Shown: positions 23,159 through 32,250 of the stretch, one piece after another | Position numbering within the stretch: the first letter of the stretch is position 1 | How the letters are laid out: each line of letters opens with the position of its first letter | Made by a program: the position numbers and the translations under genes | The notes under the pieces: generated by a model | Seen by the model: only the letters and a program-made list of their open reading frames with translations | Databases searched by the model: none | Told to the model about the DNA's origin: nothing | NCBI RefSeq assembly: GCF_009192775.1 | Contig: NZ_VTFX01000004.1 | Coordinates: forward strand, 310,001 to 374,000 | Direction: 5' to 3' | From: Arthrobacter yangruifuii | Lineage (GTDB): Bacteria > Actinomycetota > Actinomycetes > Actinomycetales > Micrococcaceae | Length of the DNA: 64,000 bases

Positions 23159-26100
23159 TTAGTCCCCGGCCCAACCGATAAACGGTGACCCCTGTGGGTA
23201 AGTATTCCTAAAGATAGAACCTTGATCATTGATTCTATTCTCAATCGCTTGCCCCCACGTCTCAGCAGGCTGGCCTTTGTTTTTCCCTCGGGGCACAGGG
23301 AAACGCTCGCCCACTTCTGGTTTCTCAAAAGGGTCAGAGTGATGATGGACATGAGCATAAAGGGGATTATCCGTCGCGCGTGCGGCCAGCACTCGCCTAT
23401 GGTCCAGTGTCGTGTACCCGCCGTCAGGCATGATGACAACGTCCGCAGGATCCAGGTCCCTTGTCCAGCCATGCTCGGCCATGTTATCAATTCGGTTTTG
23501 CAAGTCCTTGACACTTCGCTGACTGAAACGCACATCGGCAGGGTCAAGCACAGTTACCGGAAAGTCTCCAAGTTTTTTGTACGGCAGCCCTCCTATAGGC
23601 GCCGCGCTCGTGGCCCCGCCTGTTGCGGCGGCTCTCAACGCACCCGAGGCTGTATGCGGACCCGGACCGTTGTAATAGTCCCCCGCCCCGGTAATTGCCC
23701 CTTCTACCCCATTCTCCACGGCCATCCGGATCACGGGATTGCTGACCATCCTGCCTGCGATCATTCCCACGCCGGCGCCGGCCATACCCAGACCGCCGGA
23801 AATTCCGGCCTGGACCCAGTTCACGTCCCCCGTGGTGGCTTTCTGGATGACGACGTCGGCACCAAAGCTGATCAGACCGGCGCCGAAGACCTGGCCGCCG
23901 GGAACAAACATCAGAGCCGTCCCGCCGATGATCGCGGCACCGCCGACAATGTATTCCCAGTTGTCCTTAACCCAGTCCCCTGCAGCTGCCAGCATGCCGC
24001 GGTTGGCCGCGTCGTAGGCCTTCAAATCCTCATCGGTCAGCGGACGCAGACCCGTAGGGTCACTGGCGTTCAGCGGATTATTGCCCGCATAGGAGTACGG
24101 GTTGCCGTCCCAGCCGGCGCCCAGGACCGGCGACAGCGGGTCGGTGGAGAGGAAACCACGGGCTGTCGGGTCATACGCCCGGGCGCCCAGCCACTCCAAG
24201 CCAGCAACATCCAGGCCGCCGTTACCGGTCAGACCGATGCCGGCCGGCGAACCGCCGGCCATCACACCAGCGCCGGACATAGCACCCGTTCCGGACACGG
24301 CACCCGGCTCCGGAATGACCGAGGCACCCAGCACCGCCCACGGATCAGCCTGGTCCGTTGCCCGGGCAGCACGCCACCCCGGAGCGATCCACGCCTCACT
24401 GATCCCGGTCACCCCGCCGGGCAGGCTCACCACCTGCTCCTCACCGACGCCGGCCAGCGTGGGAATGGGGTTCGCACTGTCCCACCACACCGGGCAGCCG
24501 TCCACCGCCGCCAGCTCGCCCAGGGCATCTACCCACAAGCGGTGCCGGGCTGTTTCGGCGCCGTCCGGGGTGCGGTCCACGGTTCCGTGCAGGTACCCGG
24601 TCTCGCCCCAGGCGTATTCGGTCCAGGACCCGTCCGCGCGAATCAGCCGCGACCTCCGGCCAAGCCCGTCGTAGACATATTCCGTCCGGGACCCGTCCGG
24701 CTCGATGACGGAGGTCAGTTCACCGGCAACGTCATAGGCATACAGCCGCGAACCAGCGGGTGTGAACTCGCGGACCAGCCGGCCGCCGGCGTCGTACTCC
24801 CACTCCGAAACCTGCGCGCGGGCGGTGGCCGCGGCATCCGACTTCCCCACAGGCGTGGTGGCAGCAGCCACGAGCTGGCCTGCCCCGTCGTAGCCGTACC
24901 GGGTCACGGCACCGGCACGGGTCAGACCCGTTATCCGGCCGTCCTCATCCCGGCCGATCATCGTGATATCTGCAGGACTGTCGGTATCACCCCGGTTGGT
25001 GCGCGTGTGTTCGGCCAGGTAGCCGTTGCGGTACGCCCATTCCTGGACCAGGTCCCCGGCCATGACAGCGGTCAGCCGGCCGGAGGCGTCATGGGTGAAC
25101 TGCGCTGACCCCAGCCGGGGGTTGTGCACTGTCCTGATCCGGCCGGCTGCGTCCCGGGCATAGGTGGTGGTGGTCCCGGCGGTGTCAGTGAAGGACGAAC
25201 GGTTCCCGTCGGCGTCATAGGACCATGACATGCCTTCGGCGCCTCGGGCGCGGGAAGTCAGCTGGCCCCGGCGGTTGAAGCCGAGTTCATGCTCGACCGT
25301 CAGCCCGTCGTCCCCGGTGAAGTCGGTGACCACCACCCGCCGGTTCATCCGGTCGCGGTCCACCGATGCCAGCAACCTCCCGTTCCACGAGGTGCTCTGC
25401 TCCCGGCCTGCCGCGTCATACGTCCAGGTGGTGGTGTTTCCGTCCGGGTCGGTCTGGGAGAGCTGCCGTCCCGCCGGATCATAGGTGGCCGTGGTGACCC
25501 GGCCCAGCGGATCACTAACCGAATCCACCTTATCCGTCTCGGTATAGGTGCGGGCGGTCACCCCGCCCAGCGGATCGGTGATCCGGATCAGCCGGCCGCG
25601 GACGTCGTACTCGAACCGGGTCCGCCCGCCCACACCGTTGACGGTTTCGGTCAGTTCCCCGGCCACGTTGTAGCGGAAACGCCGCGTCCCGTACCAGGAA
25701 TCCTGCGAGAAACTCAGCCGTCCCGCCTTGTCATACCCGTAGCGGGCATTGCCGCGGCCCGGCGTGACGCGCAGGATGAGCCGGCCGCAGGCATCGTACT
25801 CGAACGTCTCCGTCTCCCCCGTGGGAAGGATCCGGGCCGTGACGCGCTGATCGGCGTCGTAAACCAGTTCCGTGACAGCACCTAGCGGGTCGATGGTCTT
25901 CCACGGCCGGCCGCAGACATCGTACTCGTACCGGGTCACAGCCCCGGAGGGCGAGGTCACCGAAGTGATTTTCCCGGCGGGGTCGCGTTCCAGGCGGGTC
26001 AGCCCGCCTTCGCCGTCGAGCAGTTCCACGGGGTTGCCGGCGGCGTCATAGGTGGTCAGTTCCGCGGACCCGTCTGCGGCTTCGGCACGCACCGGGCGGC

Positions 26101-28792
26101 CGTATTCGTCGAAGCTGTAGGTCGAGGAGGAGAACGCATCCGCGACGGTGGCAGTGCCTGCCCCGCGGTCGGTCACGGTATCGGAGCGCACGCCGGTGGG
26201 GTCGACGACGGCGGTGAGGTTGCCGACCTTGTCGTACTCCCGGATCCAGTCGTGCCCGGCCGGGTCGGTGATGCCGGTCAGCCGGGAGAGCGTGTCATGG
26301 GTGAAGCCCCAGCGGGCACCATCGGGCAGGATCGCCGCGGTGACGTTGCCCAGTTCATCGAAGACCCGCTCAATGGCCCGGCTGAGCGGGTCAATGGTTC
26401 GGACCAGTTCCCCGTTGGCCGCGTATTCCAGTGCGGTCCGGCCCCCATCGGGGGCGACGGAGGCGGTGAGCCGCCCGGCGGCGTCGTACTCGAAGGCCCA
26501 GACTGCACCATCCGGGTCTTCGCGCCGGACCAGCAGGCCCGCAGTGTCATATGTGAAGCGGGTCTCCGCGCCCGAGGGAGTGATCGAGGCAACTGGGCGG
26601 CCGGCAGAATCGCGCACTATCCGTGCCGTGTCACCGAGGGCGTTGCGTGTCGCAATCAGGTCGCCGTAGTTGTCATAGTCGAACTCAACGGATACCCCGG
26701 CCGGGTCCGTGACCCGGGTTAGGAGTCCGTGGTCCCAGGTCAGTTCGGTGCGGCCGCCCAGCGGATCCTCGATCACTGACGGGTCCCGGGTGAACTCATC
26801 GCCGTATTCGTAGCTGACGACGGACCCGGATTCGGTGACCAGGGTGGTGATCCGGTCCTGCTCATCCCAGCCGTAGGTCAGGTCCGCCCCCTCGGGCGTG
26901 ACGGTACGGATCTTCCGGCCCCGGTCATCGTAGGCGTGCACGGTAACGGACCCGTCCCGTTCAGTGAGGGACACCAGGTTGCCGTGCCGGTCATAGGCCA
27001 TGGACTGACGCTGGTCATGCGAATCCAGCACCCCGACCAGCCGGCCCTTGGGATCGGCGATCCAGGAGTTGGAGCGGGTGCCGTCTTCATCCGAAACCAC
27101 GGTGACCCGGCCTGAGAGGTAGGCGAAGCGGGTGCGGCGGCCGTGCTGGGTGACCTGCAGGATTACCCGGCCCTGCTCGTCATAGGTGTTCTCCGCTTCC
27201 AGCACACCGGCGGCAGAGTAAACGGCGTCGATCAGCCCCTGCTCGTTCCACCGGTAGGAGCGGGTGCCGGTCTCGGTAGTGACCGACACGAGGCGGCCGG
27301 CGTCGTTGTACCCGTATTCGGCCCGGCGCCCGTCCGAGGCCCGGACGACGACGGCACGGCCGCCCACGTAGTCGACGTCCAGGAACCGGCCGCGCACATG
27401 GGACAGGCGGGTTACTTGGCCGGCGCCGTCGTCGGTGTCTGCCCATGCCATCGGCTCCCGGTGGACAGAGACTGTCCGGCCGGGACCGGACCCGGCTCCG
27501 AGCCAGACCCCGGACAGGCTATACGCCCACCAACCGCCCTGGTTGTCCCGGACCACCAGCAGGTCCGTGCTGTCCTCAGGCAGGGATGCCAGTTCCGCGA
27601 GTACTCCCACGGTGGCCGGTTCGCGGGTCAACCAGTAGCTCTCCCCCACCGCCCGTCCCCAGATCTCGCCCTCGCGGGGGAAATCCACGGCCCGGCCGTC
27701 AGCCACGATCCACCGGCAGCCCTCATCCGAGAGCACCAGCTGCTGGTCCAGGACCGAGGACCAGCCCGGACCGAAGACACCGGAAGCCTCCTGCGGCGCC
27801 AGAGAGTTGTACATCCGGGACAGAACCAGGTTCGAGGCGGTGCCCGCGAATCCGAGGTCCGTTTCCGGCTCCACGAAGTTACCCGTGGCCGTGTTCACCG
27901 GGTCATTGGCGTACCCGGTGGTCGGGACCGCGCCGTAGGCTGTGGGCGGGTCAATCTTCAGTCCATCGCGGGTCGCATCCACGCCCGCAGCGGCGAGGGC
28001 GGCCGCCAGCGCAGCGTCAGAAACCGTTGAGACGTTGCCTTCTCCTCCGGCCTTGGCGAAATTATCCGCCAGAGTCAGCGCCCACTGTGCATCATTCTCG
28101 TTGGCATCCAGATAGGCCCTATAGGCAGTCATCACCCCATCCGCCTCGATCCGTCCCCATCCGCAGCGGGCCGCGAAGTCAGTTAGGTGTCCCTCCAGCA
28201 TGCCGGGCACGGCGGTCAGGGCGTCATCCAGGGAACGGGAATTTGTTGCGAACGTGCGCAGGTTCTGCGGCCGTGCCGAGGACGTGCCGCCGCTGCCTCC
28301 CATTCCGGGCTGGGTGTCCCGGGACCCCACGGAAGCCGTGGTCGAATCAAACGTGGGAGCCGGGCCCCGTTCGGCGTTGGGCCGCTCTTCCCCGCCCCCG
28401 AATGCATCCCCGATACGCTCGGCAAGATCGCGTTCGTTTTGCCGCCGGACCCACTCGTTGTTCTCCCTGCGGCGGGCGTCCTCCTCCCGCGCTGCACGGA
28501 TCATCGTCCCCACATAGTCGGCAACAGTGCCCAGCGCCTGTGCCAATGCCTGCGCATCATTGGCCGCCGTGTCAGCATTGGCCTGGAACACCTCGGAGAA
28601 GAACCCCGCGAAATCCTCCTTCGCCGCGGATACATACGACGTCCGCGACGCTGCTTGATCGGTCAGACGAGAAGCTTCGGCCCTGAATGCGGACCTCATT
28701 GCCACCGCCACACCGTAATCAAACCGGCCCCGGGAATCCTCCGGCAACAACGGCACCTCAACGAAACGATCTTCCAACCCAAACATGCGCAA
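23159..28792 (-). CDS. RHS/YD-repeat polymorphic toxin
   Basis: A 1877-residue secreted-type toxin. Residues 1-120 are helical, resembling WXG/LXG export domains. A Gly/Ser-rich linker follows. A DUF6531-like start of the cage lies near residue 295 (NDPVNTATGNFVEPETDLGF). Dozens of YD repeats (for example YDAAGRLTASV, GYDKAGRLSFS) run to about residue 1500. The RHS core end is at about 1530-1590 (GARAYDPTARGFLSTDPL). A hydrophobic pre-toxin segment (NWEYIVGGAAIIGG) leads to a tip at about 1741-1877. The tip has DVRFSQRSVKDLQNRI, then VVIMPDGGYTTLDHRRVLAA, which looks like a ParB-fold-type toxin. There is no signal peptide; export by a type VII (ESX-like) system is inferred from the WXG100 gene upstream. 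Confidence 0.9.
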   Translation of the reverse strand: MRMFGLEDRFVEVPLLPEDSRGRFDYGVAVAMRSAFRAEASRLTDQAASRTSYVSAAKEDFAGFFSEVFQANADTAANDAQALAQALGTVADYVGTMIRAAREEDARRRENNEWVRRQNERDLAERIGDAFGGGEERPNAERGPAPTFDSTTASVGSRDTQPGMGGSGGTSSARPQNLRTFATNSRSLDDALTAVPGMLEGHLTDFAARCGWGRIEADGVMTAYRAYLDANENDAQWALTLADNFAKAGGEGNVSTVSDAALAAALAAAGVDATRDGLKIDPPTAYGAVPTTGYANDPVNTATGNFVEPETDLGFAGTASNLVLSRMYNSLAPQEASGVFGPGWSSVLDQQLVLSDEGCRWIVADGRAVDFPREGEIWGRAVGESYWLTREPATVGVLAELASLPEDSTDLLVVRDNQGGWWAYSLSGVWLGAGSGPGRTVSVHREPMAWADTDDGAGQVTRLSHVRGRFLDVDYVGGRAVVVRASDGRRAEYGYNDAGRLVSVTTETGTRSYRWNEQGLIDAVYSAAGVLEAENTYDEQGRVILQVTQHGRRTRFAYLSGRVTVVSDEDGTRSNSWIADPKGRLVGVLDSHDQRQSMAYDRHGNLVSLTERDGSVTVHAYDDRGRKIRTVTPEGADLTYGWDEQDRITTLVTESGSVVSYEYGDEFTRDPSVIEDPLGGRTELTWDHGLLTRVTDPAGVSVEFDYDNYGDLIATRNALGDTARIVRDSAGRPVASITPSGAETRFTYDTAGLLVRREDPDGAVWAFEYDAAGRLTASVAPDGGRTALEYAANGELVRTIDPLSRAIERVFDELGNVTAAILPDGARWGFTHDTLSRLTGITDPAGHDWIREYDKVGNLTAVVDPTGVRSDTVTDRGAGTATVADAFSSSTYSFDEYGRPVRAEAADGSAELTTYDAAGNPVELLDGEGGLTRLERDPAGKITSVTSPSGAVTRYEYDVCGRPWKTIDPLGAVTELVYDADQRVTARILPTGETETFEYDACGRLILRVTPGRGNARYGYDKAGRLSFSQDSWYGTRRFRYNVAGELTETVNGVGGRTRFEYDVRGRLIRITDPLGGVTARTYTETDKVDSVSDPLGRVTTATYDPAGRQLSQTDPDGNTTTWTYDAAGREQSTSWNGRLLASVDRDRMNRRVVVTDFTGDDGLTVEHELGFNRRGQLTSRARGAEGMSWSYDADGNRSSFTDTAGTTTTYARDAAGRIRTVHNPRLGSAQFTHDASGRLTAVMAGDLVQEWAYRNGYLAEHTRTNRGDTDSPADITMIGRDEDGRITGLTRAGAVTRYGYDGAGQLVAAATTPVGKSDAAATARAQVSEWEYDAGGRLVREFTPAGSRLYAYDVAGELTSVIEPDGSRTEYVYDGLGRRSRLIRADGSWTEYAWGETGYLHGTVDRTPDGAETARHRLWVDALGELAAVDGCPVWWDSANPIPTLAGVGEEQVVSLPGGVTGISEAWIAPGWRAARATDQADPWAVLGASVIPEPGAVSGTGAMSGAGVMAGGSPAGIGLTGNGGLDVAGLEWLGARAYDPTARGFLSTDPLSPVLGAGWDGNPYSYAGNNPLNASDPTGLRPLTDEDLKAYDAANRGMLAAAGDWVKDNWEYIVGGAAIIGGTALMFVPGGQVFGAGLISFGADVVIQKATTGDVNWVQAGISGGLGMAGAGVGMIAGRMVSNPVIRMAVENGVEGAITGAGDYYNGPGPHTASGALRAAATGGATSAAPIGGLPYKKLGDFPVTVLDPADVRFSQRSVKDLQNRIDNMAEHGWTRDLDPADVVIMPDGGYTTLDHRRVLAARATDNPLYAHVHHHSDPFEKPEVGERFPVPRGKNKGQPAETWGQAIENRINDQGSIFRNTYPQGSPFIGWAGD

Positions 28793-28940
28793 TGCCCCCC
28801 ACTGGACAAACCGAAAAAGTCAAAAATGCGACGCCGCTGTTCCACCCCGGGACGTAACACCGGAGGCAAAACTGCAGGAACAACTCTCGCGGATCTAGCT
28901 CCCCGGACACCGGCCGCGAAAACCGGGACAGGCGGCCAGT

Positions 28941-28991
28941 AACTGCAGCGCAGCCGGCCGCTCGCGTGAGCGGACCGGCTGCGCTGCAGTT
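28941..28991. terminator. Strong hairpin between the WXG100 gene and the RHS gene
   Basis: A 17-bp perfect stem, AACTGCAGCGCAGCCGG at 28941-28957 with its complement at 28975-28991, is extended by an inner CCGCTC-GCGT-GAGCGG stem with one bulged base. It begins 21 nt after the WXG100 stop on the minus strand and has no U-tract. It could end or weaken transcription into the RHS gene, giving more small partner than toxin. The function is inferred. Confidence 0.55.
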
Positions 28992-29012
28992 ACCTAGAGA
29001 CGAAGGGAAACT

Positions 29013-29294
29013 TTAAGCACCGCCACCGGCGGAGAAAATGTCCTGCGAGATCTTCTCCAGCTGGGTCCGCAGTTCTTCCAGTTCCTGCTTGGCCTTGTCC
29101 AGGGCGGCCTTGGTTTCCGGCCAGGTGGATCCGCGGAACTGTGACGCCAGCGGGCCGTCCCAGATGTTCGGGTCCGAGAGGATCTTGCCCTGCGCATCAA
29201 GCGCCGAGATCTGGTCTGTAAAGCCGCCGTTGACGATGGACTGTACCTGGCCGATGGCAGACTTGGCCTGCTCTGTAGACAACACACGTGACAT
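29013..29294 (-). CDS. WXG100-like small secreted protein
   Basis: A 93-residue helical protein: a first helix (TEQAKSAIGQVQSIVNGGF), a turn with IWDGPLASQFRGS, and a second helix (TKAALDKAKQELEELRTQL). Length, two-helix hairpin and central W-x-G fit the WXG100/ESAT-6 superfamily carried by type VII secretion. ATG at 29294 has GGGGGAA before it; an in-frame ATG at 29318 lacks one. Placed directly upstream of the RHS toxin, it is probably its export partner. No ESX secretion genes are in this window. Confidence 0.75.
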   Translation of the reverse strand: MSRVLSTEQAKSAIGQVQSIVNGGFTDQISALDAQGKILSDPNIWDGPLASQFRGSTWPETKAALDKAKQELEELRTQLEKISQDIFSAGGGA

Positions 29295-29445
29295 AAGAAT
29301 TCCCCCAATTCGAGACATTTATGCGCCGGGCACATTATGCCGGCGACCGGTCGTGGAAGAACCTACCAATGCCGACGGATAAAGCCAATAGGCAATTTAA
29401 AACCACTCGGTTGGGTCGGTGACACGGCGAGGCCTCTACGCAGGC

Positions 29446-29530
29446 TCAACTCAACGAGAACTCGACGAAACCCTCGGCGGGAGCATGGAACCAGTCCTTT
29501 ATTGAGGCATATTCCCGTCGGCACTACCGG
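29446..29530 (-). pseudogene. 3' remnant of a paralogous immunity gene
   Basis: On the minus strand about 25 codons read RREYASIKDWFHAPAEGFVEFSLS then stop. The end of the immunity protein at 22792-23133 is GREYASMEEWFLAAARDFIEFDWS then stop. Frames upstream of the RREY block contain stops. It is upstream of the WXG100 gene, so it looks like the trailing immunity gene of another, lost RHS locus that once stood in tandem. Confidence 0.65.
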
Positions 29531-29588
29531 TTCACGGCCCGAACCGGACGTCGTCCGCTCCTGGCCATGGGGATACCTTCCTTCGCCT

Positions 29589-30926
29589 TTAGATTCTTGC
29601 GATTTTGGTAAACCGAACCCGGACCGGGACTGCTGCGGTGGATTGCGGGCCGGTCCAATTCAAATAAATCCGGAACCGGACTCTTTCACCGGCAGCGCGC
29701 GGCTTGAACGTCGCCATGCTAAATGAGAAAACGTCCTCCGCTCCCCCAGCCTGCCGCATATGAATCGTTCTGCCATCTTCACTGACCATCTCAATGAACG
29801 AACGTGTTATACCCGTAACTCCGACGGCGGCGGCAGTCATGACAATCGCGTAATTGCAGTACTCATTCAAGGTGAACGTTCCGCCGTCCTCAAACGCAAC
29901 CAGGTTTGGGTTCACGCTTTCGGATTCATCGGGAACCACCCAGCTCATAACGGTAGGCCTACCCTTTGGAACCGGTACCCCTGGCGGATTCTGCCACTCC
30001 GAATGGTTGCCGCCGGTAACCGGCATGGAAAGAGCCGCAATGATCTTGTTTCGGGCCATGGGTGAGGAAAGCGCATAGACGCTTCCATGCCGGAGGGTCT
30101 GGTCCCGGTGGAGGACATAGGGGGCAGTCACTACCTTGGTTGCTGGGGACCACGGCCCGTTGAGGCTGGCGGCTTCGCTCCAGTGCAGCCCCAGATTGTT
30201 TACGTACCGGTCAAAATACATCCGGTATGTGTCCCCGTCCTTCAAAACGGCAGGTCCCTCGATACCGCTTCCCCACCCGGCCCAGTTGCCTGAACGATCG
30301 GTTCGCCAGGGGCCCGTGATGGTGTCGCTTGCGGCCCGGTCAATACTGTTTCCTGTGGAATAGAACAGATACCATCGCCCGTCCGTCCCGCTGACCGGTA
30401 CACCGTCAATGTAACTCACGGGTTCGTTCGCAAAGGTAACGGCAACGGGAGTGCTCCAGGCAGTCAAGGCGGCATTGGCCGCCTTGACGTAGTACATATC
30501 GCCTACGTTTGCGGACGTGATCCGGCTGAAGAACACGTAAACGTCATTGCCATCCACCACCAGTTCCGGGGCCCACGCTTTGACGAGTCCGGGCGCGGCG
30601 GCAACAGAAACCCTGGTCAGCAGACTCCACGACCCGGGGTGTCCTGTGGAGCTCGACGCAATGGCAAAGTCCTTATTCCGGCCATCCATACTGGTGTAAG
30701 CCACATACCAACGATCATTCCGGTACAGGATGGACGGGTCCCGGAGTCCGCCACCATCCGCCGGCACATACACCGGGTTATTGTCTCCGCCGAACAGCGT
30801 TTTCCCGTCCGGTGAGTAAAACAGGTTCAGGGTTTCCCCTGCTGAACCGTTTCCAACAAAGGTGGCAAAAACAAAACCAGTCTCTGCACCCTCTTCAGTA
30901 GCGGCTTCCTCAAAGTCGGTTTCCAT
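29589..30926 (-). CDS. GH43-like beta-propeller protein with a C-terminal jelly-roll-like domain
   Basis: About 445 residues. The first ~300 residues carry repeated blade motifs of five-bladed glycosidases: GLRDPSILYRNDRWYVAYTS, APELVVDGNDVYVFFS, GRWYLFYST, GIEGPAVLKDGDTYRMYFDR. The Asp in RDPS and Glu in IEGP are plausible catalytic residues, suggesting a glycan-cleaving enzyme of the GH43 type. The last ~110 residues (DGGTFTLNEYCNYAIVMTAA...) look like a TNF/C1q-type jelly roll as seen on phage tail tips. No signal peptide is visible from the chosen ATG at 30926; the frame is open to 31163 but that part looks non-coding. Confidence 0.65.
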   Translation of the reverse strand: METDFEEAATEEGAETGFVFATFVGNGSAGETLNLFYSPDGKTLFGGDNNPVYVPADGGGLRDPSILYRNDRWYVAYTSMDGRNKDFAIASSSTGHPGSWSLLTRVSVAAAPGLVKAWAPELVVDGNDVYVFFSRITSANVGDMYYVKAANAALTAWSTPVAVTFANEPVSYIDGVPVSGTDGRWYLFYSTGNSIDRAASDTITGPWRTDRSGNWAGWGSGIEGPAVLKDGDTYRMYFDRYVNNLGLHWSEAASLNGPWSPATKVVTAPYVLHRDQTLRHGSVYALSSPMARNKIIAALSMPVTGGNHSEWQNPPGVPVPKGRPTVMSWVVPDESESVNPNLVAFEDGGTFTLNEYCNYAIVMTAAAVGVTGITRSFIEMVSEDGRTIHMRQAGGAEDVFSFSMATFKPRAAGERVRFRIYLNWTGPQSTAAVPVRVRFTKIARI

Positions 30927-31098
30927 AACCTGCCGTTCCCGTTGGTGGAAGGGCAAACTATCAATCCGTGCGGATAAAGCCAAGAGGAAACAACTAACCG
31001 CAGCACCACCTATGTCACTGCGAGACCGCGCCGGATCATGTGCGGGCCCAGAAGGGAGGCCGCCGGCGTCGTCGGACCATCTAAGCCGGGTGAAACGC

Positions 31099-31131
31099 AA
31101 AAGGCACCCCGCCAACCGGCGGGGTGCCTTT
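31099..31131. terminator. Terminator of the alcohol dehydrogenase gene
   Basis: AAAGGCACCCCGCC (31100-31113) and its perfect complement (31118-31131) enclose a 4-nt AACC loop. On the minus strand the stem is followed by TTTTGCG, 13 nt after the dehydrogenase stop. A classic rho-independent terminator. The remaining 30927-31098 carries no gene I can support. Confidence 0.85.
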
Positions 31132-31143
31132 GACTCTAAGAAA

Positions 31144-32184
31144 TTAGATAGTCGCTGCGTCAATGACGAACCGGTAGCGGACGTCGGATTTCAGCACACG
31201 CTCGTAGGCGGTGTTGATGTCCTCGGCCTTGATCAGCTCGATCTCGGGGGCGATGTTGTGCTCGGCGCAGAAGTCCAGCATTTCCTGGGTTTCGCGGATG
31301 CCGCCGATGTTCGAGGCGGCGTAGGAGCGCCGCTTGCTCATCAGCGTGAAGACGGAGATCGGCAGCGCCTCGGGCGGGGCACCCACGCTGACCATGGTGC
31401 CGTCCAGACGCAGCAGGGACAGGTACTGCTGCAGGTCGATCGGCGCACTGACCGTGTTGATAATCAGGTCAAACGTGTTCGCGAGCTTCTCGAACGTGCT
31501 CTCGTCACTGGTGGCGTAGTAGTGCTCGGCACCGAAGCGCAGGCCGTCTTCCTGCTTGCTCAGCGTCTGGGACAGCACGGTAACCTCGGCGCCCATGGCG
31601 ACGGCGATCTTCACGGCCATGTGGCCGAGCCCGCCCATGCCGACGACGGCGACCCGCTTGCCCGGACCCGCGTTCCAGTGTGCGAGGGGCGAGTAGGTGG
31701 TGATGCCGGCGCAGAGCAGCGGAGCGGCTGCTTCATACGGGATGCTTTCCGGAACGCGGAGCACGAAGCCGTCATTCACAACCACGGAGGTGGCGTAACC
31801 GCCCTGGGTGATGGTGCCGTCGCGGTCCTTGCTGGCATAGGTGCCGACGTTGCCGTTCAGGCAGTAGTTCTCCATGCCTGCCTGGCAGTTTTCGCATTCG
31901 CCGCAGGAGTTGACCATGCAGCCCACGCCTACGCGGTCGCCGATCTTGTGTGCGGTGACCTCGGTGCCGACCTCCGCCACGGTGCCCACGATTTCGTGGC
32001 CGACAACCTGCGGGTACGCGATGGGTCCCCATTCGCCGCGGACGGTGTGGATGTCCGAGTGGCAGACACCGGCATAGGCAATGTCGATGAGGACGTCATG
32101 CGGGCCGACCTCGCGGCGTTCGATCGTGGTGGGAACCAGAGGATCGGTGGCGGAGGTGGCTGCGTAAGCGCGTGCGGTAGTCAT
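31144..32184 (-). CDS. NAD(P)-dependent zinc alcohol dehydrogenase (YahK/AdhA type)
   Basis: A 346-residue medium-chain dehydrogenase. The catalytic zinc ligands are in [15 protein letters not shown] and GHEIVG, and the structural zinc cysteines are in [15 protein letters not shown]. The Rossmann motif [14 protein letters not shown] is intact. The GHEIVGTV and WGPIAYP blocks resemble cinnamyl-alcohol/aldehyde reductases such as YahK, which reduce a broad range of aldehydes with NADPH. It is a single gene with its own terminator, downstream of the MFS transporter gene. Confidence 0.9.
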   Translation of the reverse strand: MTTARAYAATSATDPLVPTTIERREVGPHDVLIDIAYAGVCHSDIHTVRGEWGPIAYPQVVGHEIVGTVAEVGTEVTAHKIGDRVGVGCMVNSCGECENCQAGMENYCLNGNVGTYASKDRDGTITQGGYATSVVVNDGFVLRVPESIPYEAAAPLLCAGITTYSPLAHWNAGPGKRVAVVGMGGLGHMAVKIAVAMGAEVTVLSQTLSKQEDGLRFGAEHYYATSDESTFEKLANTFDLIINTVSAPIDLQQYLSLLRLDGTMVSVGAPPEALPISVFTLMSKRRSYAASNIGGIRETQEMLDFCAEHNIAPEIELIKAEDINTAYERVLKSDVRYRFVIDAATI

Positions 32185-32250
32185 ATTTCTCCAAGCTGTG
32201 GGGGAACCGTGCCGTAGGGCACTTAAAGCACAAGTCCGATCCGGCGTCGT

